The notes: a model not told the origin generated them from the letters alone. A stretch of 64,000 nucleotides of DNA from Rhynchonema sp. JSB1_4 (GCA_030248065.1 JASAMV010000158.1:124001-188000); one strand, 5' to 3'; shown: positions 1-14,400, counted from the first letter of the stretch. Numbers and translations: made by a program.

Positions 1-88
1 ATGCGTATGACACCATTTTTCCAAACATATAGGTATGGGCACCATGGTCCATTTGACTGGCTGACCTGATGTTTTATTTCATTTCCAG
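1..88 (+). other. 3' part of a GPCR intron
   Basis: These bases precede the first recognisable coding exon of the GPCR and end in a pyrimidine-rich acceptor (ATTTCCAG, AG at 87-88). The upstream exons (N-terminus, TM1 and TM2) must lie outside the window. Confidence 0.6.
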
Positions 89-2040
89 TCTCATCCTGAC
101 TATATCGGTTCTGCGTCTGATCGCTGTTCACTGGCCTTTACGAATCAGGCACCTGTGCACATCAATGCGATTCGCCATGTTGTTGATTCTCATATTCATT
201 TTCTCCATCCTAATCACAGCCCTGATAGCCAATTATTATGATACGATTATGGAGCGAGCAATCGCTAATTCGAATAATGACACTTGGCAAATTGCCAATC
301 AATCACAGCAACAACAACAATCCCCACCCACCACCCTGATTCTGAAAGTCGCAACGCTGGTCACGTGGCAAGTGGCATCAAATTTAGTGCTCATAGTTGT
401 CAATTTCATGTTGCTCTGCTCACTCGGACGACAGACGAGCAGCAGGACCATACTGAAGAGGGAGGGCACCATGACCGCTCAAATGGCTATCAATCATGAA
501 CGGTTGGTGAAATATTATCACAGCAGTGCGCTTTGCCCGTTTTGCGTAGAAGGACGATGCGCCAGGATACCGTCGGTGTGGATGTCCCAGGGGCGTTTGT
601 TAGACTACAGATCATGTGGCTTGTTTTTATGCCCGGACATTTCGTGATTTCCTGACGCCACAAATATTAACCAGCGTAAAAAATTTTTATTGTCAGCTAT
701 GGAACAACTTTTATGCTGGTCGAAATTAGTGGCACTTAATTCGCGCTGTAAAATGCAAAACATTTGAACACAGCAACCCGGTGCAAGTTTCATACCAGCC
801 TTGGTAAATTTGCGACTGTGAAATGCTGTGCATGGAACCAACGACAACAAAAGGCATATAAAGAATCATTAAATTTTGCACGATTGCCCAATGGAGATGA
901 TAACATAGGCTGATGTTGCCTGATTTATCAAGCTCAACACAGATCAACGCAACGTCACGTGACTGTGGTTGTTTGCGCGATATCCATCAAATCGACGATC
1001 ACCAGTCTACCGACCACAATACTGGCACTGGTTGATTGGGTGATCAAACCCAGTGGACACATCTTTGAATGTCGTTAGTTGCTGATCAAATTGTTCAATT
1101 TCAGGGTAATTTTGGACGTTGCAAGGGAAACGTTGGGTATTTCAGTTCAAACATTGGGCCATCTTTGGCACACCTTTGCATGACATAAACCTTCGGTTGC
1201 AAAATGCGAACTGTTGCAGTCGCACTGACGATAACCTGGTGCACCGCCAGTCTGTATAAGCATGACCAAGCAGGGAAACTAAAAAAGTCCAAAATCCACG
1301 CTGTTTATGCTTGGGCTAAGCAACGATAATGTTGCTCTGTCTCAAGCCTGATATTGTGCATATTGCACGTACATACATGTAATCTGTAAAAATATTCTTC
1401 AGCCTATGTGTAAGTTCAAACAGCCTAAAAATAACGAAAACTTGGCACCCGATTTTACAGCGACGGAAGTGGGCGCCAACATCATGGTTGCAGGCACGGT
1501 GCTGAACTTTGTGCTCTTCTGTCTCTCGTCAAAACGATTTCGTCATCAACTCGTCCTGCTCCTGTGCAAATGCAAACGGGACGAAGATCGTGAGTGTGAT
1601 CGATCGGCGATGTTTCATTTTTTGGCACGTGAAAATGCATGCTCAAAAACACGAAATTTTAGTCTTGAGATCCAGTTGACCGAGTGTGCAGAAACTATAA
1701 CATTAAGGTTAGAAAAAATCCACTGGTTGGTAGACCAGCCAAGTCGACTTGATTCATCATCTGTCCGCTTTTATCCTGACCGAAATTATTGAATTTTTGA
1801 AAAACATGAGCCATTCCGCGAATATGCAAGCTACGCAAAGTGGTCTGAAGACGCAAATCCAATCCGATCATCTAATCCCTTCTAACTTCAGGCAGAACCA
1901 CGGCGCAACGCACGATTGTACTTCGTTCACCAAACGTGCGTTCAGCAGAGCGACTGGCACTTGAACAAATGAAGACAACTGTGGACGATACAAATGGACA
2001 TATGGAGCCACGAATGGGACCAAGAACAAAATCAATGTGA
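89..2040 (+). CDS. Rhodopsin-like G-protein-coupled receptor, 3' part
   Basis: Four exons join in phase: 89-502, 943-1073, 1461-1589 and 1892-2040 (TGA at 2038-2040). Exon 1 has TM3 followed by VLRLIAVHWPLR, an LRL variant of the E/DRY region seen in nematode peptide-receptor families. It continues through TM4, a Q-rich extracellular loop with N-glycosylation sequons, TM5 and the start of the third cytoplasmic loop. Exon 2 is TM6 (VTVVVCAISIKSTITSLP). Exon 3 is TM7 and helix 8 (GTVLNFVLFCLSSKRFRHQL), with NFVLF where NPxxY normally stands. Exon 4 is a charged cytoplasmic tail. The N-terminus, TM1 and TM2 lie outside the window. Expected role: plasma-membrane receptor coupling an extracellular ligand, probably a neuropeptide, to G proteins. 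The ligand is not inferable. Family is well supported; subfamily is a guess. Confidence 0.8.
657..733. mobile_element. Short inverted-repeat element (MITE-like) in GPCR intron
   Basis: Left end GCCACAAATATTAACCAGC is an imperfect inverted copy of the right end at 714-733 (GCTGGTCGAAATTAGTGGC). The whole 77-bp unit folds into one hairpin. Related fragments with ACCAGCGTAAA and CGCTGGT occur at 29768-29803 and 34085-34165, so this is a dispersed family. Confidence 0.6.
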
Positions 2041-3557
2041 TTAGTTGCCTTATGCGTATTTTTCCGATACGTATAAACCATCTACATTTTCAAACTTGTA
2101 CCACACCATGTGTTTTATTCAGCATCTAAAGACTCATTCTTCAGTTGTGCAGGACAATCTACAGTATGTACCTAATGTATAGTAAAGTGATATTCCAGAC
2201 AACAAGATTCAAGGTTATTCAGACACATGATAAGGAACAAAGCGTCCATTTATCGGATCGAAACTTTTCTTCCATTTTGGCCGGCATGTCCGAACGTATC
2301 CGACAGATCTAAAATGAGAGATAGTCCGTTGGCTCTCTAAACAGTTGCCAAGTGTTCGCTCTCTGTCCGCTTGGGCAAAAATTTATAAAAAGATACCAAA
2401 AAGTTTTTTAAAAAAAAAGCAAACAGTTTCGTCGAAATATTGGTCACCCAATATGCGTACATTCAACATCTGTCAGCTTGACGTCGTTTAGTGCATAACT
2501 CCGTCAGCGGTGTTTCAAAGTGCACATCAGTCCAAGTGAGCACCCAACCTCAAAGTGTCCATTCACATGTGCATTCTGAGCATGGTGGCAGCATGTCGTG
2601 CCCTGGCCTCAATGCACTCGGTCACGATTACCACAATCGCGAACATCGTTGTGCCGAAGAACAGTGCTGCCACAGAGAAACCGAACATCTTTATCTCTTG
2701 GCTTATTTTCAGATTTGGCTGAAAAATACTGATTGAACAGATACAAATTTCTATGTTTTCAACAATTTGAACTATAAAAACAGGCATACCAGAATCAAAG
2801 CAGCTGATAAGTTGCTTTTGTGCTGGGATTCAGGCCACGACCACGCTCATGTTGCCCGTGGTGACTGTGGTATCCAGTCGTGCGGGTGCACTGGTCGTAA
2901 TATATTTTTCAACGGCACATAAGGTGACCTCTCATCAGCCTTACCCAGCGTAGTGACGTTTGCTCACATAATTTGCGTTTATTTGAATTTGACTCTTTTG
3001 TTGTGTAAAAGTGGCCTGCTTTCGCAACGAACACATGCAATGTCAATACTGTGTTTTTTATGCCATGGATGTTACATTTGACAAAAAAGGCATGATTTAG
3101 CTACATACATAGATATACAGTGGTAGATAGAAATGTATCGATCACAAAGAACATACTGTATGCATTATACAAAAATATATGAGTGTGATGAAAAATTCTG
3201 TGCATTGGTATGTAATCTGCTATCACCGGATGCCGCTGTGACCTGGAAACCCGTGCGGTAAAAAGGGAACCTAAAAAGGTGTGCTATTGATACCAATAAG
3301 GTAGTATGACAAATTATGCGAAATCGTAACCCGCGAAAGAGTATAGTATCATCAATATAGAATCACATTATATTGAAAATGGAAAAATTACAGTGTGTAT
3401 ATAAATATGAACAATAAAAACGATTCGTGCAGTGTCACACAACCGAACGAGAATAAATCTGACTTGCAAATGTATACTTCTTTGTAATTATGACGATTTT
3501 TGCCCTTTGAAACGCGTTTCATTCCACCATCTACTGCATGTAAAAATTATCCCCATT
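2041..3557. other. Intergenic region between convergent genes
   Basis: The stretch lies between the 3' end of the GPCR (+) and the 3' end of the TBC/propeller gene (-), so it should hold both 3' UTRs. It is AT-rich with A/T runs near 2400-2425. On the minus strand from about 2730 to 2600 a 44-codon ATG frame encodes a hydrophobic stretch (VAALFFGTTMFAIVVIVTEC) resembling a signal peptide or TM segment. I could not attach it to further exons and do not call it a gene. No other structure seen. Confidence 0.4.
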
Positions 3558-6500
3558 TCACTTGAGCACTCTCTTGGCGGCAGCATCAGCCAAATTAGCG
3601 AGACTCGCCGTCGACCCCCCATGTCGTCGTTGTCTGACGTAATTCAAATCCACCACTGGGTTGTTCAACCACAGACCCTGTAACTTGTTTTTTTGTAGAG
3701 GGTATCTTTTATAAAAAAATAATGTTTCACCAGCAATCACCGATTGTTCCTCTTTTGTCCATTTGAGCACCGCCTCGTCATCACCATAGCAGCCCGCGCA
3801 CGAAATGATCACGTCACGACCAGCGCATCTGTAGGCATCACTTTGGAATATTACTGCTACGTGAACATGGTGATACGCGCTAATCTTTTTATCGTGGCCC
3901 TATGCATGAACGATATCTGACTCCAAATCTGTCGTTAATACCCTATTCGATGAATGCCGACCGAAAATGCTGAGTCCCGATCATGTCAGGATGGACGATG
4001 GACTGCCCCAGCATGCATGGGTCCGGTTCTGCGCCAAAACCCCAAAGACCAACTTTGTGTGCGCCAAGCATTTCACGGGTTTATCACTGATCTTCAACTT
4101 CATGCTCAACGTCAGTTCGTATGTGAACGGTGGATCAACAGCGCTGCCAATCGACAACACCGATGCCGTCTCGGACAGGGCAAAGTGCAGACCGTTGCTG
4201 CAATCAACACCCGTATTCACCACGCGGTACTTGATCGGATCTCGGTTATGTCGTGCTCAAGAATACAACTGTTCTTACATCATATGGGAAAGATGAGCGC
4301 AAAACAGAAAATTGATCAAGAAACGGGTTGTGAATACGGGGATTGTGTTATGTGTCAGTGATGCACTGATGTTTCACCTGCTGCATGACATGACCAAACC
4401 ACACGACACGAGTATAAGCAAATCTAATCAAAACCTGGTTGGGGTCAATAAACTAGTCCTTGAATTGACTGATAAGTGACCTTGTTTTGTGTTACGGCTC
4501 ACCTGCAATTATCGATGGTCGAATGACTGGGTGACCGATCACCCATATCGAATTGCAGATCTTTGCGTCTCAACGTCACCAAAATGTCATCCAACTCCTG
4601 TGCCGTACTCGTGTCTTCGTCAGCACACGAAGGGACCATGCCTGAATCATCAAGGGAATCGGCATTATGTGTAGATAGAGTCTACCTATGTACATAGTTT
4701 GTATGACATAATCGGGACATCACATCACAGTACCATTTTCAGGCATTTGCTCACCATAAACAGTGTTTACAAAGAGTATGGTAAACCGCAAATAAGTGAC
4801 CAAAGCGTCATTCAAAACTATCCATTACACAAACAAAGCCCCTACAAGGAGCACAATGAGCCGCAACCCATCACCAACCGGTGTCCCCTGGTTGTCCGTT
4901 CATTGTTGTGCTTCGTATCCTCTCACTAGTCGCCTGCACATAACTGTGATTGAGCGGTAATGTATGGCCCTGTAGACTCCACACAGAGTCCGTACGAGCC
5001 AAATTCGTGCTGCACAAACCGCCGTTGCGTTGCGCTGCTGTGTTCGATTGGGAATGGTCGTCACTGTGTAGATGGGGAAACATCAGGTTTTCAACACGCA
5101 GTTGTTGATCGGTAGTATGTCGAACTTGGTCATCGGACCGGTTTTGATCAAGTGACTTTCAATATACCGCTCTTGACCAAAGCGGAAGTTATTTTTTAAA
5201 TTGGGAACACCTTGATCAAAGTCTGATGAAACATCTTTTATGCCGAAAGTCACGTGACCAAGCGACAAGTCAGGACCGATCCGGACCGCAATGGTCACGA
5301 AGTTTGAAATCATCAAATTCTCGGGTAGATTGTCCGTTTCAAAGATGCAACTACGCAGTTGCAGTCTTAAACCATAAAGAGAGGTAAGCGTCAACTATCA
5401 CAATCTCGTGAAACATCACCATTGACTCACGTGTACACAAAGAACAGGTCATCGTAGTCCAATGTGTCACAGGTTTGCACGCTGCTGAAACTGGTGGCGG
5501 ATCGCAATCGTTGCAACAAACTGCCGTTGGATCGTTTGCGAAGGGAACCGAACGCACCGAGATCGTGCAGCGATAGGGACGACCAACGGGACATCAGGCT
5601 GCCCCCTGAATCACGGTGGACATAATAAAATGGCGACTAGTCGCAAATTTGGACATACAGTACGAATAATGGGATTGGGGGTTAGTTGCCCGTTTAGACC
5701 CGTTTTCACAGACGGTTCGTGCCCCAGGTCATCGTCAGGGCTGATGTAACCATTATTCACACAACCACGAGAAGACAGGTCAGAGCTGATAAGCATACAG
5801 AAATGCATGCTTCATTCCCATTCTCATTTTGAACGATTCCTGAATGGCGGCCCAACCCTGTGTCGTGGTGGCAGTGGGATCGGACGATTTGTGCGTGACA
5901 TTCTGTGCGTCGGTTTGTCCGCGTCCGTTCGAGTCCGGAAACATGGGCGACACGCACATGTGACTGCCAGATATGGTACGATTGCGACCTGGCGCATACA
6001 GTAAGGTTACGGTACATACTGTATAGCTACAGTAATCCCAAAAAAACCGACTACGACGTCTTTCCATATTGGACATGGCGGCCGAGCTGCGTGTGCGTGC
6101 AATGCCAGCTTTGCGACGCTGCCAACGGGCTCGGATGGCTGGTGGGGCTGTGCGTTGACTCGATGTGCCACTCGTGTCGCTGATACTGTAGTAACGGTTA
6201 CGGTATTTTAATTCCAATGTTAAGGCCAAAAAATCAGTGTTCACTCTACAGTCTGCATGTACCTGCGATCCGTTCTGGTCGCCGGTGGCGGCGTACCGCC
6301 ACCATTTCTGCTACCGTAACCCGACGTTGTGTCGGTGTCAACGGAGGATTTTTGGGATTTCAACTGAAAAAAAGTAGTGTAGAGTTCGATCCCTGTGCGC
6401 AACGTAGGGACTTGATCAGTGAGATCACCCACTGCGCTACGTGCACGCACCTGTGCTTGCAGACTGGCTGACGACTGAGTGGGCGTGAGCTGCGAGCGTG

Positions 6501-8455
6501 AATTGTAGGTGGTTGACAGTTTGGTTGACGTGCTGCTGCCGCCAGTCTGCGTCACGGACGGGAACACACGACGATGTTTGTCGTACACGATTAGGTACCT
6601 GAGACGACAAGGTTGATCTTTCTGGCTGATGTTTCGTTTAGGATTGCACGCATTTTGCTGCCACCAAGAGTATGGACATAGATCGAAGTTGAGTTTCACT
6701 TGGCTTGTTTGTCAAACGCCTTTTACCAATATACACCTACCGAAAAACTTTCCCCAACTGGCCAAGTGCACTACTGGTTGGCTGCTGCTGCACAATGGTG
6801 TGTGGCGCACTTCACATCGTCGATATCTCATGCCAAGTTAAAGCCAAACCTGACAAGCCCCACCTTTGTGCCAAGGCGCAAACGGCCAAAGATAATAAAT
6901 AACCTACAACTCACCCATCAGCAGTGCCCACCCACAGCGTGTTCTCGTGAAACATCAACGCAGTGATCTGTGCACTGTCACTGTCGCTCTGTTCACCACG
7001 ACCGTTGTTGTAGTCGGATGTGATGTCGAACAATAGACGACATGTGAATGTTTGGGCGTCCCACAATTGCACCTGGTTGCACAGATTTGGCTGCATATGC
7101 TCTTTGTGGTGACCCTCTATGATATTACTGAAAACTATAGGTTGCTCCCTCTTCCTTTAACGGATTAATTACCACCAGAGTGAATATTGTTCACAGTGTC
7201 CGATTATGTCACGACTATAACGAGGGTAAACTGTAAGCTTGAAACATCACCTAACCAGCGACGAGTGCGCAGTGGTGAGCCATACTCCATCGGGTGTTGG
7301 CTGCATGCAGAGCACTTTGTCGAAGAACGACCCACAGCCGCCAGTACTGTTGCCAGCAATGTTCACTTGGTCGTAACTGTCCAGCGTTCTGCAATGCGAC
7401 TGCCGTGTGTATAAATCATTGCGTTATGCTCACTGGTCTTCACACCCTTTGAGTGCCATTGCAACTAACAATCAACAATTGCAACCAACGAAACATTCAC
7501 TCAAATACTCACTTGCTGTTGAGTACGACGGCTTTGTTGCCCATCGACACCCACAGATGTTGATCGTTGACCACAGCCAAATATGTCAAGGGTGCTGGGC
7601 CAATCGGGATGTAGTACAAGTCGACGCTGTTGGGACTCGAAGTCGAACAGTTCTGTCAAAATCAATTTGACATTGATCGTTTTGACTTTGGAATTCAAGA
7701 AAACCGCATGCAGCATAACGTCTTATACATATTTTACGTCAATTAGTTTGACTTTCCAGCCATCAGGATGGGCTAGCTTCTGGCTGCGTTTCTACGGGAT
7801 AAAACGCTTCCATTTTGTTATTTTCCAACCTCCATAACAGCCAATGATCCGTTAGCGAGCGCTGCGTATAGTCGTTTCTCGTGGTACAACATGTGCAGAA
7901 TCGTGTCGGCTATTTTCAGTTCCCACAAACGTCTACTAAAGTTTGATTTAAAGAGTAGTTTTCAGTGAATGTCAGTTGTACCTTTTTCCAAGAATGGAAA
8001 AAATTATTAAAAAATGAACCTCGAATCTTTTGTGCAACTGAATGCGACCATGAAGCCAGAGACGAGCGATAGAAATCCGAGTTGTTCGGTATCGACGTAG
8101 AGCAGGGAGACGATGCGGCAATCAAACTGCACGGAACAACGAGATATTTTTGTTATTTCAACAAAAGACTTTTTATCGGTGGTTTAAAACTTGGTGATCT
8201 GTTCCGTCTTGGTCACGACATTGTAAACATTCATAACAGACTGGAGTTGGTCAGCGACAAGCCATACCTCCATGCTTTGCGGTATCAATCGATCGGTATT
8301 CATGTTCATAATGGCCAACTTTCCACAATTCTGGTTGCCAAACGCGATCAACGCACAATTGGCGCTGTTGTCAAACACGAGTGCATCAAGTGGCAACGCG
8401 TACAGACTGCTGTTGCTCAATGTGCGCTCGAGTGGCGGTGCGGGCTGACGGGGCA
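3558..8455 (-). other. C-terminal beta-propeller exons of the TBC gene
   Basis: Propeller strands seen in order: LYALPLDALVFDNSANC (8455-8267), RLWELKIADTILHML...LYAALANGSLAVME (about 7932-7828), YIPIGPAPLTYLAVVNDQHLW (7654-7506), VLCMQPTPDGVWLTTAHSSL (7397-7247) and LWDAQTFTCRLLFDITS...ENTLWVGTADG (7110-6916). Serine-rich exons follow (6590-6270, 6183-6030, 5600-5430 with SLRKRSNGSLLQRL and DTLDYDDLFFVYT, then 5060-4920 and 4660-4500). Late exons read VISCAGCYGDDEAVLKW (about 3810-3730) and LASLADAA-like text ending at the stop 3558-3560. The periodic 'LWVG..DG' and 'V.IGPAP' phrases resemble the JIP3/4 and ARHGEF10 propellers. Exon edges below 6600 are uncertain. Confidence 0.5.
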
Positions 8456-11400
8456 AAGGTTTGCGATTTTAATTAACAAATCGACTAATTTATTTGATTA
8501 TCATGGAAATTTAGCCTCCAATACCTGATTAGTGATCGCTGCACGCAGCTGCCGTTTCTGCTTCAGTCGTTCTTTCAGCAATTTCAGATACGACGTTTGC
8601 TTGGCGATCAGATCACGTCGTTTTGGGAATGGTTTCATACCCTCGAATGCAACCTGCTCATCGATAAGTTCATATTGGTGAATTCGAAGTTTTAGTGCCG
8701 TGCGCGTGAGTCAGTAGCAGTGTAATCTATGTGAAACATCATCAAGGGGAACTGGAAACCAAAGATCAAACCTTTTCACGACGATCAATATACATCAACA
8801 AGCAAACCTGAATGAGCCCTTCGACGTCATACGTCAACTTTGCAGCTCCCTTCAGTATTTTCATCACCGATATCGTGTCCGTTCGTTCCATGATCGTTGT
8901 CTGATTCAAACACAACAGCGCCACTGCGAAGCGGAACAGAATCTTGGGTCCCTCCAACAGGAAACAGTCCCAGATGCGCAGCATTGTCTGCAAAGGAAGC
9001 GCACAACAGTTTTTATTCGCTTTGTTTGTTTTTTGTTTCGTTGCGATTGTTTTTTCTGTTGCTTGTTTTTTCTCTTGTTTGCTTTCGTGCGAAAAATTAT
9101 CGCAGAAAAACCATAAGTTGTGCGGAGTTTGTACGTTTACAGACAGCAACCGTGTTTTTTGTTCGCTGTATTTCATGATTCATCCGAGGTAATGTGATTC
9201 AATGGTGTTGATATGATTATACCTATAAGTATCAGTCTGATTTTTATTGGCCATCTGGTCAATATGCAGTGTTTCTCCATTTTTCTCACTTGGCTGATGT
9301 GAACACCTCATTTTGCAATCTATCCCAAAATGTATGTTCTGTTGTTGTTTTTTGCGAACATGAACCATGTCGATGCATGTTCCTAAGATGTCAATTTGTT
9401 ACAAACACGTGTTCTGTCATGAAGCTATTGGTATTCTCGAATTTATTGTGAGTTCGTGGATCGAGTTTTCGAGTCTCAGCAGGTTCACTCACAACTCCCA
9501 GACTAAAGGATTGCAATTCTGTTTCAGAATTTACCAACTACATATGTATACATGGCCCGATCATAACCGTTTTGTCATACACATGCCATCACAACCATGC
9601 GTCTTATCACTATTTCTGATCGTCTGCCCATCAGTCTGCGTGATACTAAATTTATGAGCAGCAAATGCGGGTGAAGCCTAACACATGTTTTCATGGTTGT
9701 TTCGGATTCCCCGTTGGGTATGGTCTGTGGAGCATCTTTGTGAATGTGCGTGGAATTGTACCCAAATACTGCACAAGTGCTGTAAATTGGGTGCGCAAAA
9801 TCACGTTTTTGTGCGCACAATCATCAAGACAAGACAAGCAACACAATTTTATGTTCATGCACTCCCATCTCTCTACTAATAGATCGAGCTTGAAAACGCA
9901 AATGTTGAACGGACTGTATTTTCGATCATGTTGTTCACTGCGCAACACATTTTTTGTCCACAATCGCTTTGAAAATATTACTCATTGGACCCTGCTTCTT
10001 TTCACACCTCGTAGCTATTGGTCGCACAATGACTTTATAAGAATTGGTCAAATTTTTTTCCTGAATCGCAAAGCAGGCTAGTGACGGGGCAATGACGTTG
10101 CGTTGCGCGATTACACACAAAACACGTAGTAAAGAGAATGTTTCAGACCTGCGGCAACGTGGTTGATCTGCCAGGTTACTTTCAGCTGAAAATGTTTTGT
10201 GAGAGTCACAAATAGCACAGTGGTTAAGAGTGACTGAACGTGAAAATCAGGATTGATTTTGATGAATTCTTATATGGTCATTGTGCGACCAATACATATG
10301 TATTTTTATGTCGTGGTGGTGTGAAAAACCACCAAAACAAACATGTAACAGCATGGGTCCATATGTTGTTCTGGCGTTCCGAATGTTGTTTGCTTTCAAA
10401 CAATTGTTCACTTAACGGTAAATAGAGCTAAAAAGAGTCGATCTTTATATTATTCTGTCGAAGCCTTACTGAGAATTTATTTCTATTTATTACCCTGTCT
10501 GTATGGAGCTTTGTAACAACCGTGGTGGCAAACTGGTGAAGTAGCATGTTTGTACAAGCAGTGGCCACTTGAGAAAGCAGTAAATTTCGGCCAATTTAGC
10601 CCGTACACCCTCCCCCAGGGAGCGGTCTACAAATCTCTAATCTGTTTGTAAAATCCAGTCTAACAGTTTATGCAACTTTAATGCTCTTGTGAATGTGCAA
10701 CTTTTATGTAATGCGGTGACAGCACACCAGCCAGCAATTGTGTTGTTTTCGGGTGAAAATTCTGAAGTGTAGGGTCGCGCCAATTTTTGTGTTTTTGAAT
10801 TTCGCCGCAGTGCGCATTCATTGAATCCCGGATAGGGGAGTCCCTGGCGGGATAGCCTACTGTAATAGTGATCAATGTTTTTTTTGCATCGGAAATAAAA
10901 ATATGATGTGATCACCAGATTTACTCTTCAACCTGTAGTTTTTTTATCACTGAACATACATCAGTATGAACAACACACGGAAATCATAGCTGCTTTTCTC
11001 TGTTTGCAGATCAACTTTGCTGTTGCCAGATTGTTGGTGTAAGCAAGCGATTAATTGCAACCCCCACCTATAGGTATATCTTATTCGCTCAAAAACTCAC
11101 CAAATATAAATCATGCTGCCGAAAACGTGCAACATTCTGCCGATTGTATTATTCTGTCACGTCTCCGTTCTCACTGCTGAACTATCCGGTCGGCCTGGTC
11201 CAGACCACGAGCTCCGTATCCGAACCCGACGCGAATCCAAAACACCAGTTGACAGGCCATCGGCTAAACTGCTCGAGTCATTACAACAGGAAATACGCAC
11301 ACTCAGACTCATACAGGTCCCGGTCTCGGTCCGGAGTTACTATTTTCTTTTTCATTTCATTTACATATGCTGACTCCTTGTTTCAGGCGGATGAAAGCCC

Positions 11401-14400
11401 GATTTTTCGGTCAAAACTCGGCGACCATGAACGCGAATTGAAGGAACTACGCAATCTCACAACCGGTATGACAAAATGCAGGATATTATACGTACAGATT
11501 GGTGGGTTATTGGGCAAATAGCGTTATGGTCGTCGTATGTATGTGTGCGTGCAGCACGAATATTCTGAATTTACTACAAAATTCATAAATGCAGTTTAGC
11601 TAACATTTCACGGGATTAGAAATTCCCTGATCGTTCAAGGTGTGATCGGCATGCTGACGGACATTCAAATGCAAACCGAGCTGCAGCACAACGTGGTGGT
11701 TGATTACAAGAACGACGATGTGCATCACATGAAGACACAGCTGAGAATGGTGGGTGTGAGACATCTATGATAGAGGATTTCATAATATAGAGATCTAGAG
11801 GACGCAATGCACGTCATAAGACGGTGCACGGCACGAATACTCTTAACTCCGCCCTCATATCCATGACCCTGCAGCTACGCGACAATCTAACGCAACTCTA
11901 CAACCAAGACCAATGGACCGATCATCTGCTGAACGATCTCAAAATCAGATTGGGTCAATATCTCGGCAACATCACGGGAAGGGTAGAGAAATTGGAAACC
12001 ATTGAGTTATCAAGACAGGTACGGTGCCGGTTGGGCGTTTCTGTCATTCCGACCCAGGAGTATGTAGGTATAATATCGCACATTGACCTCAGGCTCGACA
12101 AACGATTCCCAATCGAATCATCATGGTCAACCCGACGAGGCCCGTCACACCACCGCCACCACTGATGAGCCCGGAATACGTGGAAGGTTAGGTACACTGA
12201 AGAAGCCCAGGTTTATAGGTTCACGCCTACTATATAACTGCTTGTTTGCAGGCAGTGGCTACGGTGCTAACGATGAGCACAGGCATTCTGCTGACGAACT
12301 GCTGATTGAGCCCCCGCCCAGTCCACCGCCAGTGCACGTACATAGTGGCAGTGAAACATCATGTGATTGTGAAGAACTGCACAGACGATTGGAGTTGATC
12401 GAACTGGAATTGCGACAGATCAAAATCGATGCGAATGGCGTGAAAGAGAGAATGGATGGACAGGAGGTAGATGTACCTGGTGCACCACCTAGCCGTTGTG
12501 AATGCAAACAGATGTTGTCTGCCTTGTTCAGGATCAAATCGCTCAAATCCACAAACAGCAGCGCGCAATGCAGGATGCAGTGGCTGATGTTTCAAACAAT
12601 AATCAAAAGCTTTCAAACAATGCGAATGAAGTAGGCTTGTCTCCAGCTGAGTTTTACGCTGACATTATAAATCAACTATGCTTTTCTTGTTGCACAGGAA
12701 ATTATCGACAATAAGCTACAAGCGCAGTTGACCGCCTTCGACCAACGTCTGAACAAGACTGAACTCAAACACAACGAGCTATCGCTGCACTGTGATGTTT
12801 CACTAGAGGATGTCAGGGGCGAAATGGTTGACGTGCGACGACGGGCGTCGAAGGCACAGGCTGTGGCACAAGTGGTCAAGGAAATACAAGTCGACCACTT
12901 CAGGTACATATACTGTATATACGTACATCTAGTGTGCCCTATTAATAATGAAGCGCTTCATGCACAAAATCGTAGTTCATCATCTTTTAGTTCCCTCGTA
13001 ATCGCTGCTGTTGTGATGGTGATTGTACTTCGACCTCACATAGAGGGTCCCGGTCATTACTATTTATAGAGTTTACGCCATATTTATCAGGTTCTGTGAA
13101 ACATCAGTCATCAGAGGTTCGCTTCGCAGACCAGACTTGCTGATGTTTCACTTATTTTCGGCCTCGACTGACTAACTCTTTGTCGTTGTATAGTACCATG
13201 GTAAAAATGACGAACACAGCCAGTGCACCATTGATCGCACATGTATACATTGCATGTGTGTAGCACTCGCACACAACCAACATGGCTGCTTGCTTGATGT
13301 AACATTTATGAATGACTAGGCATCAGCAACGAAGAGCAGTTGGATTTTTCCCATACAAATACAAGGTACTGCCTTGGTCCGCTCATGAGCTTGTGCTCTT
13401 GTGGCGCATGGGTGTTTTTGGTGACGAGCCACTGGGGTAACCGGAGGTCCGGAGGTCAAATACATAGCCACGGTCGATAGTAACGAACTTTTGCAGCGTG
13501 ATCCAGGACCTCCAACAAGATATCAACGTCATGGAAACGGATTTGCTGCGCTACGGACTCAAACTGACAACTCTGCAGGTTGGAGGCAAATAAACTTCTT
13601 TTCGCATTCATCCTCAAGCCAATCATTTTCAGTCGGATTTCCTGAATTCCACGCTCAAGAAAAAGGAAGACGAACAACGAAAGCTGCACACAGACATGCA
13701 GTTGATGCGACTGGCGAACAGGGTACAGAATGTGGAACAACAATTGCGTGAGTCGATGGTTATTTAATCGCTAGTGAAACATCAGCTGGCCACATTTCTG
13801 CAAATGATAGAGAGACGAGTTCGCCAGAATGACGGATGTCTCAAGTCTCACAACGTAGGTACGGCACAACTACCTTTCTGTGGTTGAAGTTGACGAAATG
13901 AAACCACCTCAAATATTTTTACCCTGGCTGATGTCAAACTTGGTGATTGGTTTCGTCTTGGTCGATTGATATGTCACGAATATGGCATGGAATTTTTCTT
14001 GATCAGACCACCTTTTCGATCAGCATCGAAAGTTGCGTGAGCATCTGACTGTGTTGTATTGCAGCAACTATCCCATACTTTGCTGCAGCCACCATTCTGA
14101 ACGAGCTCAAGATCGTACGTCACGAGCTGAACGCCCGACCGGACAGTCAACGTTTCTACCAAGTGCAGGACGCCTTGGCAGAGCTGAATGACAAACTCAG
14201 TTTCACACAACAACAACTCACCAACACGTCAACTGTGCTCAGTCATGTGCACAGAGGCGTGGGGCTGATGGAGAAACAGCTGCCGAAAGGTATACATGTG
14301 ATTGGGTTACAGTTTGGCAGGGTTGTGGTGAACGTGGTAATTTTGGCGTGTCATGTGTCATTCTTCAAACTCTTCACGGTTCAACTCATAACCCTAATTT

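Noticed and set aside
3967..4296. 109-codon + strand frame
   Set aside because: It overlaps a minus-strand frame with propeller-like text (SMKLKISDKPVKCLAH) in line with neighbouring exons; I could not decide firmly and did not call a + gene.
5083..5394. 103-codon minus-strand frame between propeller exons
   Set aside because: No propeller pattern, and phrases such as GTCACGTGACCAAG and GATGACCAAGTT recur in other noncoding places (26790, 58900), so it is probably repeat-derived intron sequence.
9575..10120. Several 60-138 codon frames on both strands in the large TBC intron
   Set aside because: No domain, signal peptide with continuation, or splice-consistent partner; composition is like surrounding intron DNA.
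13748..13785. A 27- or 38-nt intron ending at the dispersed motif
   Set aside because: The 38-nt version (acceptor ATCAG) breaks frame; the 27-nt version (acceptor GCTAG) keeps frame but is shorter than normal introns. I could not decide and make no claim beyond the approximate exon edge.
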